Assembly (NCBI GenBank): GCA_003542575.1
Contig: DPKJ01000014.1
Coordinates: 300,566-364,565, forward strand
Source: Rikenellaceae bacterium
GTDB taxonomy: Bacteria > Bacteroidota > Bacteroidia > Bacteroidales > UBA932
Direction of reading: 5' to 3'
DNA: 64,000 nt
Shown: positions 46,703 to 55,718 of the stretch, piece by piece
Layout of the letters: every line of letters begins with the position of its first letter
Position numbering within the stretch: the stretch's first letter is position 1
Made by a program: the position numbers and the translations under genes
The notes under the pieces: generated by a model
The model's input: only the letters and a program-made list of their open reading frames with translations
Database searches by the model: none
Told to the model about the DNA's origin: nothing

Positions 46703-48425
46703 GGTATAACTCTTTGTTTCCTGCCTCTTTCTGGTCATAAGCCTCTATAATTGAACGAAGTGTAGAGTCTGTGTAAGCTGCGTTTTCACCCAACAGGCCT
46801 GCTACCTTCTGTACAGTGGTCATATGATTACGAATTACCTCGCGTGCTTTTTCCAGGATCCACTCCTTCTTGACACCTGGTTCATTCAGGCTTTGCAGAA
46901 GGCCAAATACTTGCCTGTTTGGCTGGAGATTATATATTGACAAAAGCCATGTCTTGCCATTATCTGTGATTCGTCTCTCTCGCAACTCCTCTCCGGTAGC
47001 AAATGCAGTACGGAAAAATGGCTCGAAAGAGCACACTTTGTTTACTGAAGCCCCTGTCATGCCCGGCATCAGATCATATACCGATAATAAATCATCCCCC
47101 ATATATGCCGCAAAGTTTCTGTTCATGTCCACAACCTTCAGATCGGAGTTTACGAGTATTATTCCTGCAGGTATCTTCTGGAGCAACACAGTCGCCTTGT
47201 CGTGGGCAATCTTACGCATATATGATGCACACATATTGTCTTCGGCTCTTCTGTTGAGCATCGCAACTGCAAAATCCCGACACGTATCGTACCCGCAACT
47301 ACTGCAATTAAGTTCGTCTTCGGCTGTTGTTTTGCCAACGGTTGCCAAGGCTCCTTTTATCTCAATTTCGGTGTAATTTTGTGTGTTTTCCTGGGTGTCA
47401 TATTTGAATCTTATACTTAAGTCCAAATTGCCAAAATCTCTGATAGGAGCTCCTGTCTCACACTTCCCTATAATATCATAACGCTTTCTTGCAATTGATA
47501 CAGAATTGAGTTTTGCCGGCCCGTTTACACATCCTCCGCTACATGCCAGCAATTCAAGGAACATAGGGCCGGAGCACTCTTCGGGTTTGAGTTCGCTTAG
47601 CACATTTTTTATGACATCTATTCCCGAAAAGGCCATGTAGTGTACAGGTTTCGATAACTTGTGCAAACCTACCAGCATACCCCCCTCTACTGGATATGCA
47701 GCACCAATTCGTGAGTTGTAGGGCAGAAAAACAGCATCGGATTTATCCGGGTCAGCCGTTATTGGAAGCTCCCCCTCTGACTCCAGCCATTCGCTAAGAT
47801 CTTTGAATGTAATGGCAACGTCAACAAGGTCTCCAAAATTGTCAGACTCTGTTTTTTTACCGATACAAGGCCCCGCAAATATAACCTTGATATCCTCACC
47901 ATATAACTGACGCAAAATCATAGCATGCGCAATCATGGGAGAGACAATCGGTGTAATGTTTTCAACCAGAGAGGGTACATACTTACGTATATAGTCCACT
48001 ATGACGGGGCAAGCCGAGGATATATGAATATTGCCCAATGACTCTCCGATATATTGCTCTGTTTTTGCAGATACCACCTCTGCTCCCAGTGCAGTCTCAG
48101 AGACTCCTGTGAATCCAAGTCGCTTGATTGCAGCAATAAGACTTGGTGTGTGAATGTCTCCGAATTCACTTACATAAGATGGGGCTAATGACAAATACAC
48201 CTTTCCGGGGTGTCTGTTTAGCGTAAATCTGGCTCTGGTTAGTCCGTCACGCACCTTCTTTGCTCCTGTAGGGCAGACCTGTGTACAGTGTCCGCAATAT
48301 ATACAACGCTCCTCAATTATTGAAGCCTTGTTTCCCTCTACCATTATGGCTTTTACAGGACATTCCCGGATGCATTTATAGCAGTCCTGACAATTTTCGG
48401 GCTCTGTATATATTGGTCTTAACAT
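46692..48425 (-). CDS. hydS: Sensory [FeFe]-hydrogenase HydS with PAS domain (group C-like)
   Basis: A 577-residue putative H2/redox sensor. Two [4Fe-4S] ferredoxin motifs (Cys12-22 and Cys41-51) lead into an H-cluster domain with L1 SSACP (Ala138, Cys139), L2 IFAGPCIGK (Cys187) and L3 ELLACSGGCVNGP (Cys295/299). The alanine replaces the proton-relay cysteine of catalytic enzymes, a hallmark reported for HydS; the cubane ligand is kept. Then come a four-cysteine Fe-S domain (Cys374/377/382/399), a PAS domain (about 411-510) and a short helical tail. There is no kinase domain. It overlaps both neighbours, so the complex is likely made stoichiometrically. Confidence 0.88.
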   Translation of the reverse strand: MLRPIYTEPENCQDCYKCIRECPVKAIMVEGNKASIIEERCIYCGHCTQVCPTGAKKVRDGLTRARFTLNRHPGKVYLSLAPSYVSEFGDIHTPSLIAAIKRLGFTGVSETALGAEVVSAKTEQYIGESLGNIHISSACPVIVDYIRKYVPSLVENITPIVSPMIAHAMILRQLYGEDIKVIFAGPCIGKKTESDNFGDLVDVAITFKDLSEWLESEGELPITADPDKSDAVFLPYNSRIGAAYPVEGGMLVGLHKLSKPVHYMAFSGIDVIKNVLSELKPEECSGPMFLELLACSGGCVNGPAKLNSVSIARKRYDIIGKCETGAPIRDFGNLDLSIRFKYDTQENTQNYTEIEIKGALATVGKTTAEDELNCSSCGYDTCRDFAVAMLNRRAEDNMCASYMRKIAHDKATVLLQKIPAGIILVNSDLKVVDMNRNFAAYMGDDLLSVYDLMPGMTGASVNKVCSFEPFFRTAFATGEELRERRITDNGKTWLLSIYNLQPNRQVFGLLQSLNEPGVKKEWILEKAREVIRNHMTTVQKVAGLLGENAAYTDSTLRSIIEAYDQKEAGNKELYHES

Positions 48426-48664
48426 TTGAACTCCTCCTTCAATATTTTACATAGCCGGGAAAGGTTCACATTCTCGTACACCTTATCATCAATAACAATT
48501 ACCGGACCTCTGCTGCACATGTTTTCACAGAGGCGCCCGGTAAATGTTATTTTGGCATCTAGTGCATTATCAAGTATGAACTGCTTTATAACCTTTACGT
48601 TAGCACTATTGCCTCTACTGAAACATGAACTGCCCAAACATATTTTAATATTGTGTTTTTGCAT
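48419..48664 (-). CDS. Small [2Fe-2S] thioredoxin-like ferredoxin
   Basis: An 81-residue protein of the NuoE C-terminal/2Fe-2S thioredoxin-like family with Cys9/Cys14 (CLGSSC) and Cys46/Cys50 (CENMC). It is similar in size and spacing to the one at 45.2 kb. The pair probably serve HydS and the catalytic hydrogenase respectively. It overlaps hydS by seven bases and starts two bases after etfA, bridging the butyrate and hydrogenase parts of the cluster. Confidence 0.85.
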   Translation of the reverse strand: MQKHNIKICLGSSCFSRGNSANVKVIKQFILDNALDAKITFTGRLCENMCSRGPVIVIDDKVYENVNLSRLCKILKEEFKC

Positions 48665-48666
48665 TA

Positions 48667-49659
48667 CTATCTTCTTAACCTCTCAGTGAGCAAAGGGACA
48701 ATTTTCTTCACATCTCCTACTATTCCGAGGTCAGAAGTTTGGAAGATTGGTGCGTATTTGTCTTTGTTTATGGCTATTATATAGTCTGACTCCTCCATTC
48801 CCGCAAGGTGCTGTATTGCACCTGAAATACCTAAAGCAAAATAGAGATCGGGCCTTACAGTTTTGCCGGTCTGGCCTACCTGACGATTGTGGGTAACAAT
48901 TCCTGCGTCAACCAATGCTCGTGAAGATGAAACCTCGGCCCCTATTGTTTGCGCAAATTCACGCAGTTTATCGAACCCTTCGGAATTACCCACTCCACGG
49001 CCTCCTGAAACGAGGATGTTGGCCTCTGTGATATCTACCAGATTGCGCTCCTCTTTAACAGTCTCCAGTAACCTTACACGGAACTTTGAACTGTCGAATA
49101 CAGGTGCAAAATTGATAATCTCACCCTTGCGGCTCTCATTGCGAGTAACGGCGTACATCACTCCCGGTCTCACTGTTGACATTTGTGGACGATGCTCCTT
49201 GCACACAATAGTTGCCATCATATTACCTCCGAAGGCAGGGCGGGTCATCATCAGGTTACCCTCTTCAGACATCTCCAGAGCTGTACAGTCGGCTGTAAGA
49301 CCGGTAGCAAGTCTGGCTGAGAGCCTCGGTCCTAAATCTCGTCCGATGGTAGTGGCTCCTATCAGGATAATACCTGGCTCAAATCTTTCTCCAATTTGGT
49401 ATAGTGCCTGGGTATAGGGTTCGGTCATGTAGTATTTCAAATGGGGTGAATCGACAACAATTACCTTGTCCGCTCCGTATGCGATACAGTCATTTGCCAG
49501 CCCTTGGATATTATCGCCAAGCAGCAGAGCACACACTTTTTCACCATGTTTGGCAGCCAATTCTACTGCCTTTCCGAGCAACTCAAGGGATACACTCTGT
49601 ATGACACCCTCCCGCTGCTCTATAAATACATAAACATCTTTATATGTCGCTTTATCCAT
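48667..49659 (-). CDS. etfA: Electron transfer flavoprotein alpha subunit
   Basis: A 330-residue EtfA. The C-terminal FAD domain is clear: SGGRGVGNSEGF, then GAEVSSSRALVDAG, HNRQVGQTGKTVRPDLYFA and GISGAIQHLAGM. With EtfB it carries electrons for the butyryl-CoA dehydrogenase encoded two genes upstream. In Clostridia such complexes bifurcate NADH electrons to crotonyl-CoA and ferredoxin; I cannot tell from sequence alone whether this one does. Two-base gaps on both sides. Confidence 0.94.
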   Translation of the reverse strand: MDKATYKDVYVFIEQREGVIQSVSLELLGKAVELAAKHGEKVCALLLGDNIQGLANDCIAYGADKVIVVDSPHLKYYMTEPYTQALYQIGERFEPGIILIGATTIGRDLGPRLSARLATGLTADCTALEMSEEGNLMMTRPAFGGNMMATIVCKEHRPQMSTVRPGVMYAVTRNESRKGEIINFAPVFDSSKFRVRLLETVKEERNLVDITEANILVSGGRGVGNSEGFDKLREFAQTIGAEVSSSRALVDAGIVTHNRQVGQTGKTVRPDLYFALGISGAIQHLAGMEESDYIIAINKDKYAPIFQTSDLGIVGDVKKIVPLLTERLRR

Positions 49660-49661
49660 AA

Positions 49662-50447
49662 CTATCGTATAATGAATTTCTCTTTAAGTTTGTTTACAAT
49701 TATCTCTACGGCTTCACTCGGCTCTACTTCGTGAAGTTGGCCGGCAGCTTTTGCTCCTCTTGTAAATGATTTGGCCACGCGGGTAGGGGAGCCTCCCAGT
49801 CCGAGTTTTTTCTCGTTGACATTTATGTGCTCAAAGCCCCAGATGTTGACATCATTGTTAAACGCCTCTACTATTCCGCGAACTGACATATAGCGCGATT
49901 TGTTTGCGCTTGATAGTACCGTGAGCACACAAGGAGTTTCAACCTCCAGTATCTGATACCCCTCTTCGGTAGCCTTTTTCACAGACAGCGTCTTTTTACC
50001 ATCGTATTTAACATCCTCAACATATGTAATTTGAGGCAAATCCAGATGTTCAGCTATCTGTGGCCCTACCTGTGCCGTATCGCCGTCAATGGCCTGGCGA
50101 CCAGTTATTATTAAATCGAAATCCAGCGTACGCAGTGCTCCGGCAAGTGTATTGGATGTTGCCAGAGTATCGGCACCGGCGAACTTGCGGTCTGTCAAAA
50201 GAATTGCCTTATCTGCTCCCATTGCGAATGCTTCACGGATTATTGCCTCTGCCTTAAGTGGTCCCATAGTAATGACAGTTATTTCGGCACCAAATTCATC
50301 TTTCAGCCTCAGTGCCATCTCAAGTCCACCTTTGTCGTCGGGATTCATGATGCTGGGCACCCCTTCACGGATCATTGTTCCTGTAACGGGATCCAACTTT
50401 ATCTCAGTTGTGTCAGGTACTTGCTTTATGCATACTATTATCTTCAT
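49662..50447 (-). CDS. etfB: Electron transfer flavoprotein beta subunit
   Basis: A 261-residue EtfB with the N-terminal IVCIKQVPDTTEIKLDP, MNPDDKGGLEMALRLKDEFG, the nucleotide-binding ADTLATSNTLAGALR, and the family signature region around VETPCVLTVLSSANKSRYMS. In bifurcating ETFs this subunit holds the second FAD or binds NADH. It lies between the butyryl-CoA dehydrogenase gene (12 bases) and etfA (2 bases). Confidence 0.94.
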   Translation of the reverse strand: MKIIVCIKQVPDTTEIKLDPVTGTMIREGVPSIMNPDDKGGLEMALRLKDEFGAEITVITMGPLKAEAIIREAFAMGADKAILLTDRKFAGADTLATSNTLAGALRTLDFDLIITGRQAIDGDTAQVGPQIAEHLDLPQITYVEDVKYDGKKTLSVKKATEEGYQILEVETPCVLTVLSSANKSRYMSVRGIVEAFNNDVNIWGFEHINVNEKKLGLGGSPTRVAKSFTRGAKAAGQLHEVEPSEAVEIIVNKLKEKFIIR

Positions 50448-50459
50448 AATTTCTCAGTA

Positions 50460-51599
50460 TTATTTAAGTATGTGTGCAGCGATTACCATTTTTTGGACTT
50501 CGCTGGTGCCTTCATATATTTCGGTGATTTTTGCATCACGCATCATCCTCTCAACAGGATATTCTCTTGTGTAGCCGTACCCTCCATGGAACTGAACGGC
50601 TTTGGTTGTCATCTCCATTGCGGTTTCTGCAGCGAAGAGCTTACACATTGCAGCGTCGGTAGAATATGGGAGCTTTTGATCTTTTTTCCATGCAGCGGAA
50701 CGTACCAGAAGACGCGATGCCTGAATTTTTGTCTCAAGATCGGCCAATTGGAACTGAGTATTCTGAAAAGCCGAAATCGACTTACCGAATTGCTTACGTT
50801 CTTTCGTGTATTTTATTGTTTCGTCCATAGCTCCCTGAGCTATACCAAGTGCCTGCGAAGCAATTCCGATACGACCTCCATCAAGTGTTTTCATTGCTAT
50901 ACCAAACCCTTTACCCACCTGTCCTAGCAGATTTTCTTTTGGTACAATGCAGTTCTCCATAATCAATTCACATGTTGCTGAGCCGCGGATTCCCATCTTC
51001 TTCTCCTTCTTGCCCACCGAAAATCCCGGGAATTTTGTCTCAACAATGAAGGCTGAGATTCCACGTGTTCCCTGTGACTTGTCGGTCATGGCAATAATTA
51101 TATTTACATCGGAATGTGCTGCGTTAGTGATGAAAATCTTGGAACCGTTTAGCAGCCAATGGTCTCCCATGTCGATGGCAACTGTCTGCTGACCTGCAGC
51201 ATCAGTACCGGCGTTAGGTTCTGTTAGTCCAAAGGTGCCGAGCCATTCACCGGATGCTAGGCGTGGGAGGTATTTACGTTTTTGTTCCTCGGTTCCGTGC
51301 TCCCAGATTGGAGCGCAGCATAGCGAAGTGTGTGCCGAAACCACTACACCTGTTGTGGCACATACCCTTGAAAGCTCCTCCACACACATTGAGTACAACT
51401 GGTTGTTACCACCTGCACCACCGTATTCGACGGGGAATGGAATACCCATTATTCCGAGCTTTGCCATCTTTTTTACGGTTTCCATCGGGAAGCGCTCCTG
51501 CTCGTCAATCTCGGCAGCCAGCGGCTTAACTTCCTTCTCGGCGAACTCCCTGATCATCTGCAGGAACAACTCCTGTTCTTTACTAAGAGAAAAATCCAT
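50460..51599 (-). CDS. bcd: Butyryl-CoA (short-chain acyl-CoA) dehydrogenase
   Basis: A 379-residue FAD enzyme reducing crotonyl-CoA to butyryl-CoA. Acyl-CoA dehydrogenase signatures are FGLTEPNAGTDA, GSKIFITNA, QFHGGYGYTREYPVERMMRDAKI and the catalytic glutamate in IYEGTSEVQ. Start is the ATG giving MDFSLSKEQE (51599), 13 bases after sucD; the longer frame overlaps sucD without an ATG. Placement with etfBA and crotonyl-CoA-forming enzymes fixes the substrate as C4. Confidence 0.92.
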   Translation of the reverse strand: MDFSLSKEQELFLQMIREFAEKEVKPLAAEIDEQERFPMETVKKMAKLGIMGIPFPVEYGGAGGNNQLYSMCVEELSRVCATTGVVVSAHTSLCCAPIWEHGTEEQKRKYLPRLASGEWLGTFGLTEPNAGTDAAGQQTVAIDMGDHWLLNGSKIFITNAAHSDVNIIIAMTDKSQGTRGISAFIVETKFPGFSVGKKEKKMGIRGSATCELIMENCIVPKENLLGQVGKGFGIAMKTLDGGRIGIASQALGIAQGAMDETIKYTKERKQFGKSISAFQNTQFQLADLETKIQASRLLVRSAAWKKDQKLPYSTDAAMCKLFAAETAMEMTTKAVQFHGGYGYTREYPVERMMRDAKITEIYEGTSEVQKMVIAAHILK

Positions 51600-51612
51600 A
51601 ATATTGTTGTGT

Positions 51613-52968
51613 TTAATTATTCCAAATATCTGAGTCACTTGGCACCTGTATACGTGCCGAAAGAGGAGCTACTCGTGTAATGTTTAGCAAGTGTTTGTAG
51701 GTGAAATTCTCCGAGATGGAGTTATTCCCCCAGCTTCCGCAACCAAGTGTGTTGGTGACAGCAAGTCCGTTTTGGATAGAACCGCCTGCGGTTGTGGCGC
51801 AAATTGCATTTACGATTACACGGGAAACAGAAAGGTCGGTACCCGCCTTTATTATATTGGCCTGGTTATTCGAATGGATTCCGGCAGTGTGACCACTTCC
51901 TTCAAAGGTGAGGTTGGTCTCAGCAATTTCTATAGCTTCGTCAAAGTAGCCATAAGGGATTACTGCCAGTACCGGGAACATCTTTTCTTTGCAGATAATA
52001 TCCTCTTTTCCTACCCCTTTTGCCTCAATTATCAGTACCTTGGTGTCTCCGGGAACTTCAATTCCGGCTGCTTTTGCAATTGAGGTGGCAGATTGACCAA
52101 CAAGCTCTTTAGCCATTGATCCATCAGGAAAAATGGTGTCAACAACTCTTTGTCTCAACTCCTCCGGAACTACGTATCCTCTGTTGCGCCTGAAGGCTTC
52201 AAGCACCTCTTCGCGGGACTCCTTGGGGTATATGGCACTCTGCTCTCCGGAGCAGATAATGCCGTTGTCAAAAGAGCGTCCGGTAACTATCTTTTCTGCC
52301 GCCAGATCGTAGTCAATATTACGATCAAGTATAACCTGTACGTTACCTGCTCCAACTCCGAATGATGGTTTACCTGATGAGTAGGCAGATTTTACCATTG
52401 GCATACCACCGGTGGCGACAACAGTATCGCACTTTCTCATAAGCTCCTGAGTCTTCTCAAGCGTAGGTTCCTCTATCACCTGAACCATTCCTTCGGGCAC
52501 ATTCATTTGAGCAATAGCCGCGATTATAGTTTTTACAGCGGCAGAAGAGCACTTTTTAGCCTTTGGGTGAGGAGAGATTATGATTGCATTCTTGGTTTTA
52601 AGTGCAAAAATTATCTTTGACATTGGAGTAACTATTGGATTTGTCATCGGGGTAATCCCTGCTACAACGCCAATAGGTTTTGCAATCTCAATAAGGCCTG
52701 TAAGTTCGTCGATACTAAGAATTCCCATCGATTTCTTTCCTTTAAGGTTGTTCCAGACACCTTTCGATTTATTGCGATTTTTGGCCACTTTATCTTCATA
52801 AACGCCCATCTCAGTCTCTTCTACTGCCATGCGCGCAAGCTCTTCGGCGTTATCGAAGATGGCTCGTGCTGCCAATTTTATGGTTTGATCAACATCGTCC
52901 TGATCGAATTGAACCTCGTAAGCGGCCTGCGCTTTGCGCGCCAGGGCAATCATCTCTTTAATCTCCAT
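51613..52968 (-). CDS. sucD: CoA-acylating succinate-semialdehyde dehydrogenase
   Basis: A 451-residue aldehyde dehydrogenase of the acylating EutE/AdhE-N type. The catalytic cysteine lies in DNGIICSGEQS, with the ATGGMPMVKSAYSSGKPSFG and GCGSWGNNSISENFTYKHLLN segments characteristic of the family. Acetaldehyde dehydrogenases look alike, so substrate comes from context: the gene sits beside 4-hydroxybutyrate dehydrogenase, CoA-transferase and dehydratase as in P. gingivalis and Clostridium kluyveri. It would reduce succinyl-CoA to succinate semialdehyde. Confidence 0.88.
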   Translation of the reverse strand: MEIKEMIALARKAQAAYEVQFDQDDVDQTIKLAARAIFDNAEELARMAVEETEMGVYEDKVAKNRNKSKGVWNNLKGKKSMGILSIDELTGLIEIAKPIGVVAGITPMTNPIVTPMSKIIFALKTKNAIIISPHPKAKKCSSAAVKTIIAAIAQMNVPEGMVQVIEEPTLEKTQELMRKCDTVVATGGMPMVKSAYSSGKPSFGVGAGNVQVILDRNIDYDLAAEKIVTGRSFDNGIICSGEQSAIYPKESREEVLEAFRRNRGYVVPEELRQRVVDTIFPDGSMAKELVGQSATSIAKAAGIEVPGDTKVLIIEAKGVGKEDIICKEKMFPVLAVIPYGYFDEAIEIAETNLTFEGSGHTAGIHSNNQANIIKAGTDLSVSRVIVNAICATTAGGSIQNGLAVTNTLGCGSWGNNSISENFTYKHLLNITRVAPLSARIQVPSDSDIWNN

Positions 52969-52986
52969 TGCGAATATGATTTATAA

Positions 52987-54102
52987 TTAAAATAACTCTG
53001 TATAAATTCCCCTTATATCATCCTCCGAAAAGGGAGCATAATTGTTGTTAAGCAAACGCTGTTGACCTAGGAGCACGCTCCCGGTAAAGCTGTCGATATC
53101 ACTCTGCTGCATTCCGTAAAAACGCAGCGAGTTCTTTGAAATCATATGTCCGAGCAACTCATCCAGCTTGATGTATACCATGTCTTCAGATGTGTTGAGT
53201 AGTTTGGCGTAGAGGCTGTTAACCTCCCGGATAATACCACATGGCTTCTTCTCGCTGTACAGTTTGAAGACCTTGGTGAAGAACTGATAGTTTGCTTCGC
53301 CATGAGGAACATGGTAGACCCCACCCAGAGGATAAGAGAGCGCATGAACTGCACCTACGCCTGTATTTCCGAATGCGATTCCCGCATAGTTGCTCGCTAT
53401 CAGCATATCTTCAAGTCGCTCCTTGTAATAATCGGCTCCTTTGGCGGCAATATTTGAAAACACATCAACAATTATGCTTATCGCCTCACGGCAATACATC
53501 TGAGTATAAGGGTTTGACTTTGGTGAAACATAAGATTCAGTTGCGTGTATAAGAGCGTCTATGGCGCTGAAGGCGAAAAACTTAAAAGGTAACCCCATTA
53601 GTAGTTCAGGAATTAAGACAGCATCATCGGGCAATAGCGCATCGTCGGCAAGCCCCATTTTGGTGTTTTTTGACTTGAGTTCAGCTATTGTGATATTGGT
53701 CATCTCGCTGCCGGTTCCGCAAGTGGTGGGTACAGTTATGAGTCTCTTCTCCTTAACAATAGGGACTTTACGTTCGAATGCATCTGCAACATTGGTAACA
53801 AAATTGATTGCGAGTAGCTTGGAGACGTCAATAACAGTTCCCCCTCCAATTGCCACCACTCTGTCGTATTTTGAATTGGCTACATCGGCGATTATCCTGT
53901 TTATCATCTCGTCAGAAGGCTCACCCTGGCCGTATTTCTCCAGCATAACGAACAAGCACTTAAGACCCAGCCTCTCTATGAATGACTTATAAAGGAAATC
54001 ATGTGTCAAAACCAAGTCGTTTGCGCCAAGATCAAAGGTGCAGGCGAACTCTGCAAATGTGTCAAAGCGGCTTACAGTTGTTTTTAATTTGAATAACTGC
54101 AT
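52987..54102 (-). CDS. 4hbD: 4-hydroxybutyrate dehydrogenase (iron-type ADH)
   Basis: A 371-residue group III iron-dependent alcohol dehydrogenase. It shows the NAD motif AIGGGTVIDVSKLLAINF, VPTTCGTGSEMTNI and metal ligands in SAIDALIHATESYVS and HALSYPLGGVYHVPHGEANY. It reduces succinate semialdehyde to 4-hydroxybutyrate with NADH by context. Gaps of 8 bases to the CoA-transferase gene and 18 to sucD. Confidence 0.88.
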   Translation of the reverse strand: MQLFKLKTTVSRFDTFAEFACTFDLGANDLVLTHDFLYKSFIERLGLKCLFVMLEKYGQGEPSDEMINRIIADVANSKYDRVVAIGGGTVIDVSKLLAINFVTNVADAFERKVPIVKEKRLITVPTTCGTGSEMTNITIAELKSKNTKMGLADDALLPDDAVLIPELLMGLPFKFFAFSAIDALIHATESYVSPKSNPYTQMYCREAISIIVDVFSNIAAKGADYYKERLEDMLIASNYAGIAFGNTGVGAVHALSYPLGGVYHVPHGEANYQFFTKVFKLYSEKKPCGIIREVNSLYAKLLNTSEDMVYIKLDELLGHMISKNSLRFYGMQQSDIDSFTGSVLLGQQRLLNNNYAPFSEDDIRGIYTELF

Positions 54103-54110
54103 ATCATTCT

Positions 54111-55403
54111 CTATTTGTTAAAGCGTTTTTTATATTCTTCTTTAAGTTCTTCGCGGAAATCCGGATGAGCAATTGATATAAGGGCTTTTGCACGCTCACT
54201 AAGAGTGCGTCCCTTAAGTTTTGCAACTCCGTGTTCGGTTACCACATAATCAACATCGTTGCGGGATGTAGTAACTGCTGCTCCCGGGCTCAGAAACGGG
54301 ACAATTCTGGATACCTTTCCTTTTGAGGCTGTTGATGGGACGGCAATTATTGATCTTCCCCCTTTTGAAACAGATGCTCCGCGCACATAGTCAACCTGAC
54401 CTCCTGTGCCGCTGAATTGTTTTATTCCTATGCTTTCTGCGTTTACCTGCCCCATAAGATCGACCTCTATACATGAGTTTATAGAAACCATATTGTTGTT
54501 TAGCCCTATTACGGCAGGGTCGTTTACATAGTCAACAGGCAGTAGCTCAACAGCAGGATTTTTGTCAACGAAATCATATAAGGCACGGGTTCCCATCAGG
54601 AAAGTGGCTACCAGTTTGCCGGGATGAAGAGTTTTAAGTCGTCCGTTAATAACCCCCGATTTAACAAGCTCTATTGCACCATCGGAGAACATCTCTGTAT
54701 GAATTCCAAGATCTTTTTTCTCTTTAAGAAAAAGCAAAACAGCATCGGGAATAGCACCTATACCCAGCTGAAGCGTATCTCCATCGTTAATTAGTGATGC
54801 ACAGTTGCGTCCTATTTCACGCTCCACATCGGTGATTGATGGAAGCGGAATCTCAGGGATTGGGTCTGTGCATGGAACGATACTATCGAACCTGGATAAA
54901 TGGACCTTGTTAGTTGAACCAACATAGGGCATATATTCATTAACCTGTGCAATTACTTTGTGAGCCTTTTCAACGGCAGCTTTGGTGTAGTCGCACGATA
55001 AACCCAGACTGCAATAGCCTTCACTATCAGGAGGTGACACATTGACAATTGCAACATCAACAGGAAATATGCTCCCAATCAGATTAGGGGTATCTTTGAA
55101 AAAGCATGGGATAAAATCTGCTCTCCCCTGTGAAACGGACTCTCTTGAAGATCCTCCCACAAAATTTGTGATGTGGTGAAAATGTTTTGCATTTTCCGGT
55201 AAAAGATACTCTCCGTAACCAAGAGGCAACATATGGTATATGTAAAGGTTGCTGAACCTCTCTTTTTGCGCAACTAATTCACGCATGATAACCTGAGGGT
55301 TAGCTGCAGCGTGCGAACAGACGATATAATCGGAATCTTTTATCACTCCAACCGCATCGGCAGCTGTAGTTATCCTGTCTTTATATTGTTCTTTCCAGTT
55401 CAT
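54111..55403 (-). CDS. abfT: 4-hydroxybutyrate CoA-transferase
   Basis: A 430-residue family I CoA-transferase/acetyl-CoA hydrolase-type protein. Landmarks are the opening region VCSHAAANPQVIMREL, the glycine loop LQLGIGAIPDAVL and the catalytic glutamate in HTEMFSDGAIEL. It moves CoA from acetyl-CoA or butyryl-CoA to 4-hydroxybutyrate, activating it for dehydration and releasing butyrate or acetate. Four bases after the NifU-like gene. Confidence 0.9.
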   Translation of the reverse strand: MNWKEQYKDRITTAADAVGVIKDSDYIVCSHAAANPQVIMRELVAQKERFSNLYIYHMLPLGYGEYLLPENAKHFHHITNFVGGSSRESVSQGRADFIPCFFKDTPNLIGSIFPVDVAIVNVSPPDSEGYCSLGLSCDYTKAAVEKAHKVIAQVNEYMPYVGSTNKVHLSRFDSIVPCTDPIPEIPLPSITDVEREIGRNCASLINDGDTLQLGIGAIPDAVLLFLKEKKDLGIHTEMFSDGAIELVKSGVINGRLKTLHPGKLVATFLMGTRALYDFVDKNPAVELLPVDYVNDPAVIGLNNNMVSINSCIEVDLMGQVNAESIGIKQFSGTGGQVDYVRGASVSKGGRSIIAVPSTASKGKVSRIVPFLSPGAAVTTSRNDVDYVVTEHGVAKLKGRTLSERAKALISIAHPDFREELKEEYKKRFNK

Positions 55404-55406
55404 CGG

Positions 55407-55718
55407 CTATTTGTTTTTGTTAAGCAAATTTCTGGCGAAATTGAGCAGATCTTCGTCCACTTCGTTTACAAGATGAACGGCTTTTAGCTCGTTGCCGAGT
55501 ATTTCAGTAAGAGTTTGCTTCACTGTCTCATCCATTGTTACCTGTGCTGAAGGACAACCTTTGCAAGCTCCGTTTAACTCTACCCACACCTCTCCGTCAT
55601 GTACATCTCTGACACATATATCTCCCTGGTGCAGTTGTAATGAAGGGCGGATATACTCATTTACAGCGCGCTCAACTCTCTCACTAAATGTGGTTTGTAC
55701 AAATAAACTGTTAGCCAT
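55407..55718 (-). CDS. NifU C-terminal domain Fe-S carrier
   Basis: A 103-residue single NifU_C domain protein with the cluster-binding CKGC motif (NGACKGCPSAQVT) and the conserved EVWVELNGAC strand. I start at ATG 55718 because AGGGG sits just upstream; an ATG four codons earlier (55730) is the alternative. Either way it overlaps the end of abfD. The equivalent NifU-like gene sits at the same place in P. gingivalis as I recall it. A plausible job is loading the [4Fe-4S] cluster of the dehydratase. Confidence 0.85.
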   Translation of the reverse strand: MANSLFVQTTFSERVERAVNEYIRPSLQLHQGDICVRDVHDGEVWVELNGACKGCPSAQVTMDETVKQTLTEILGNELKAVHLVNEVDEDLLNFARNLLNKNK

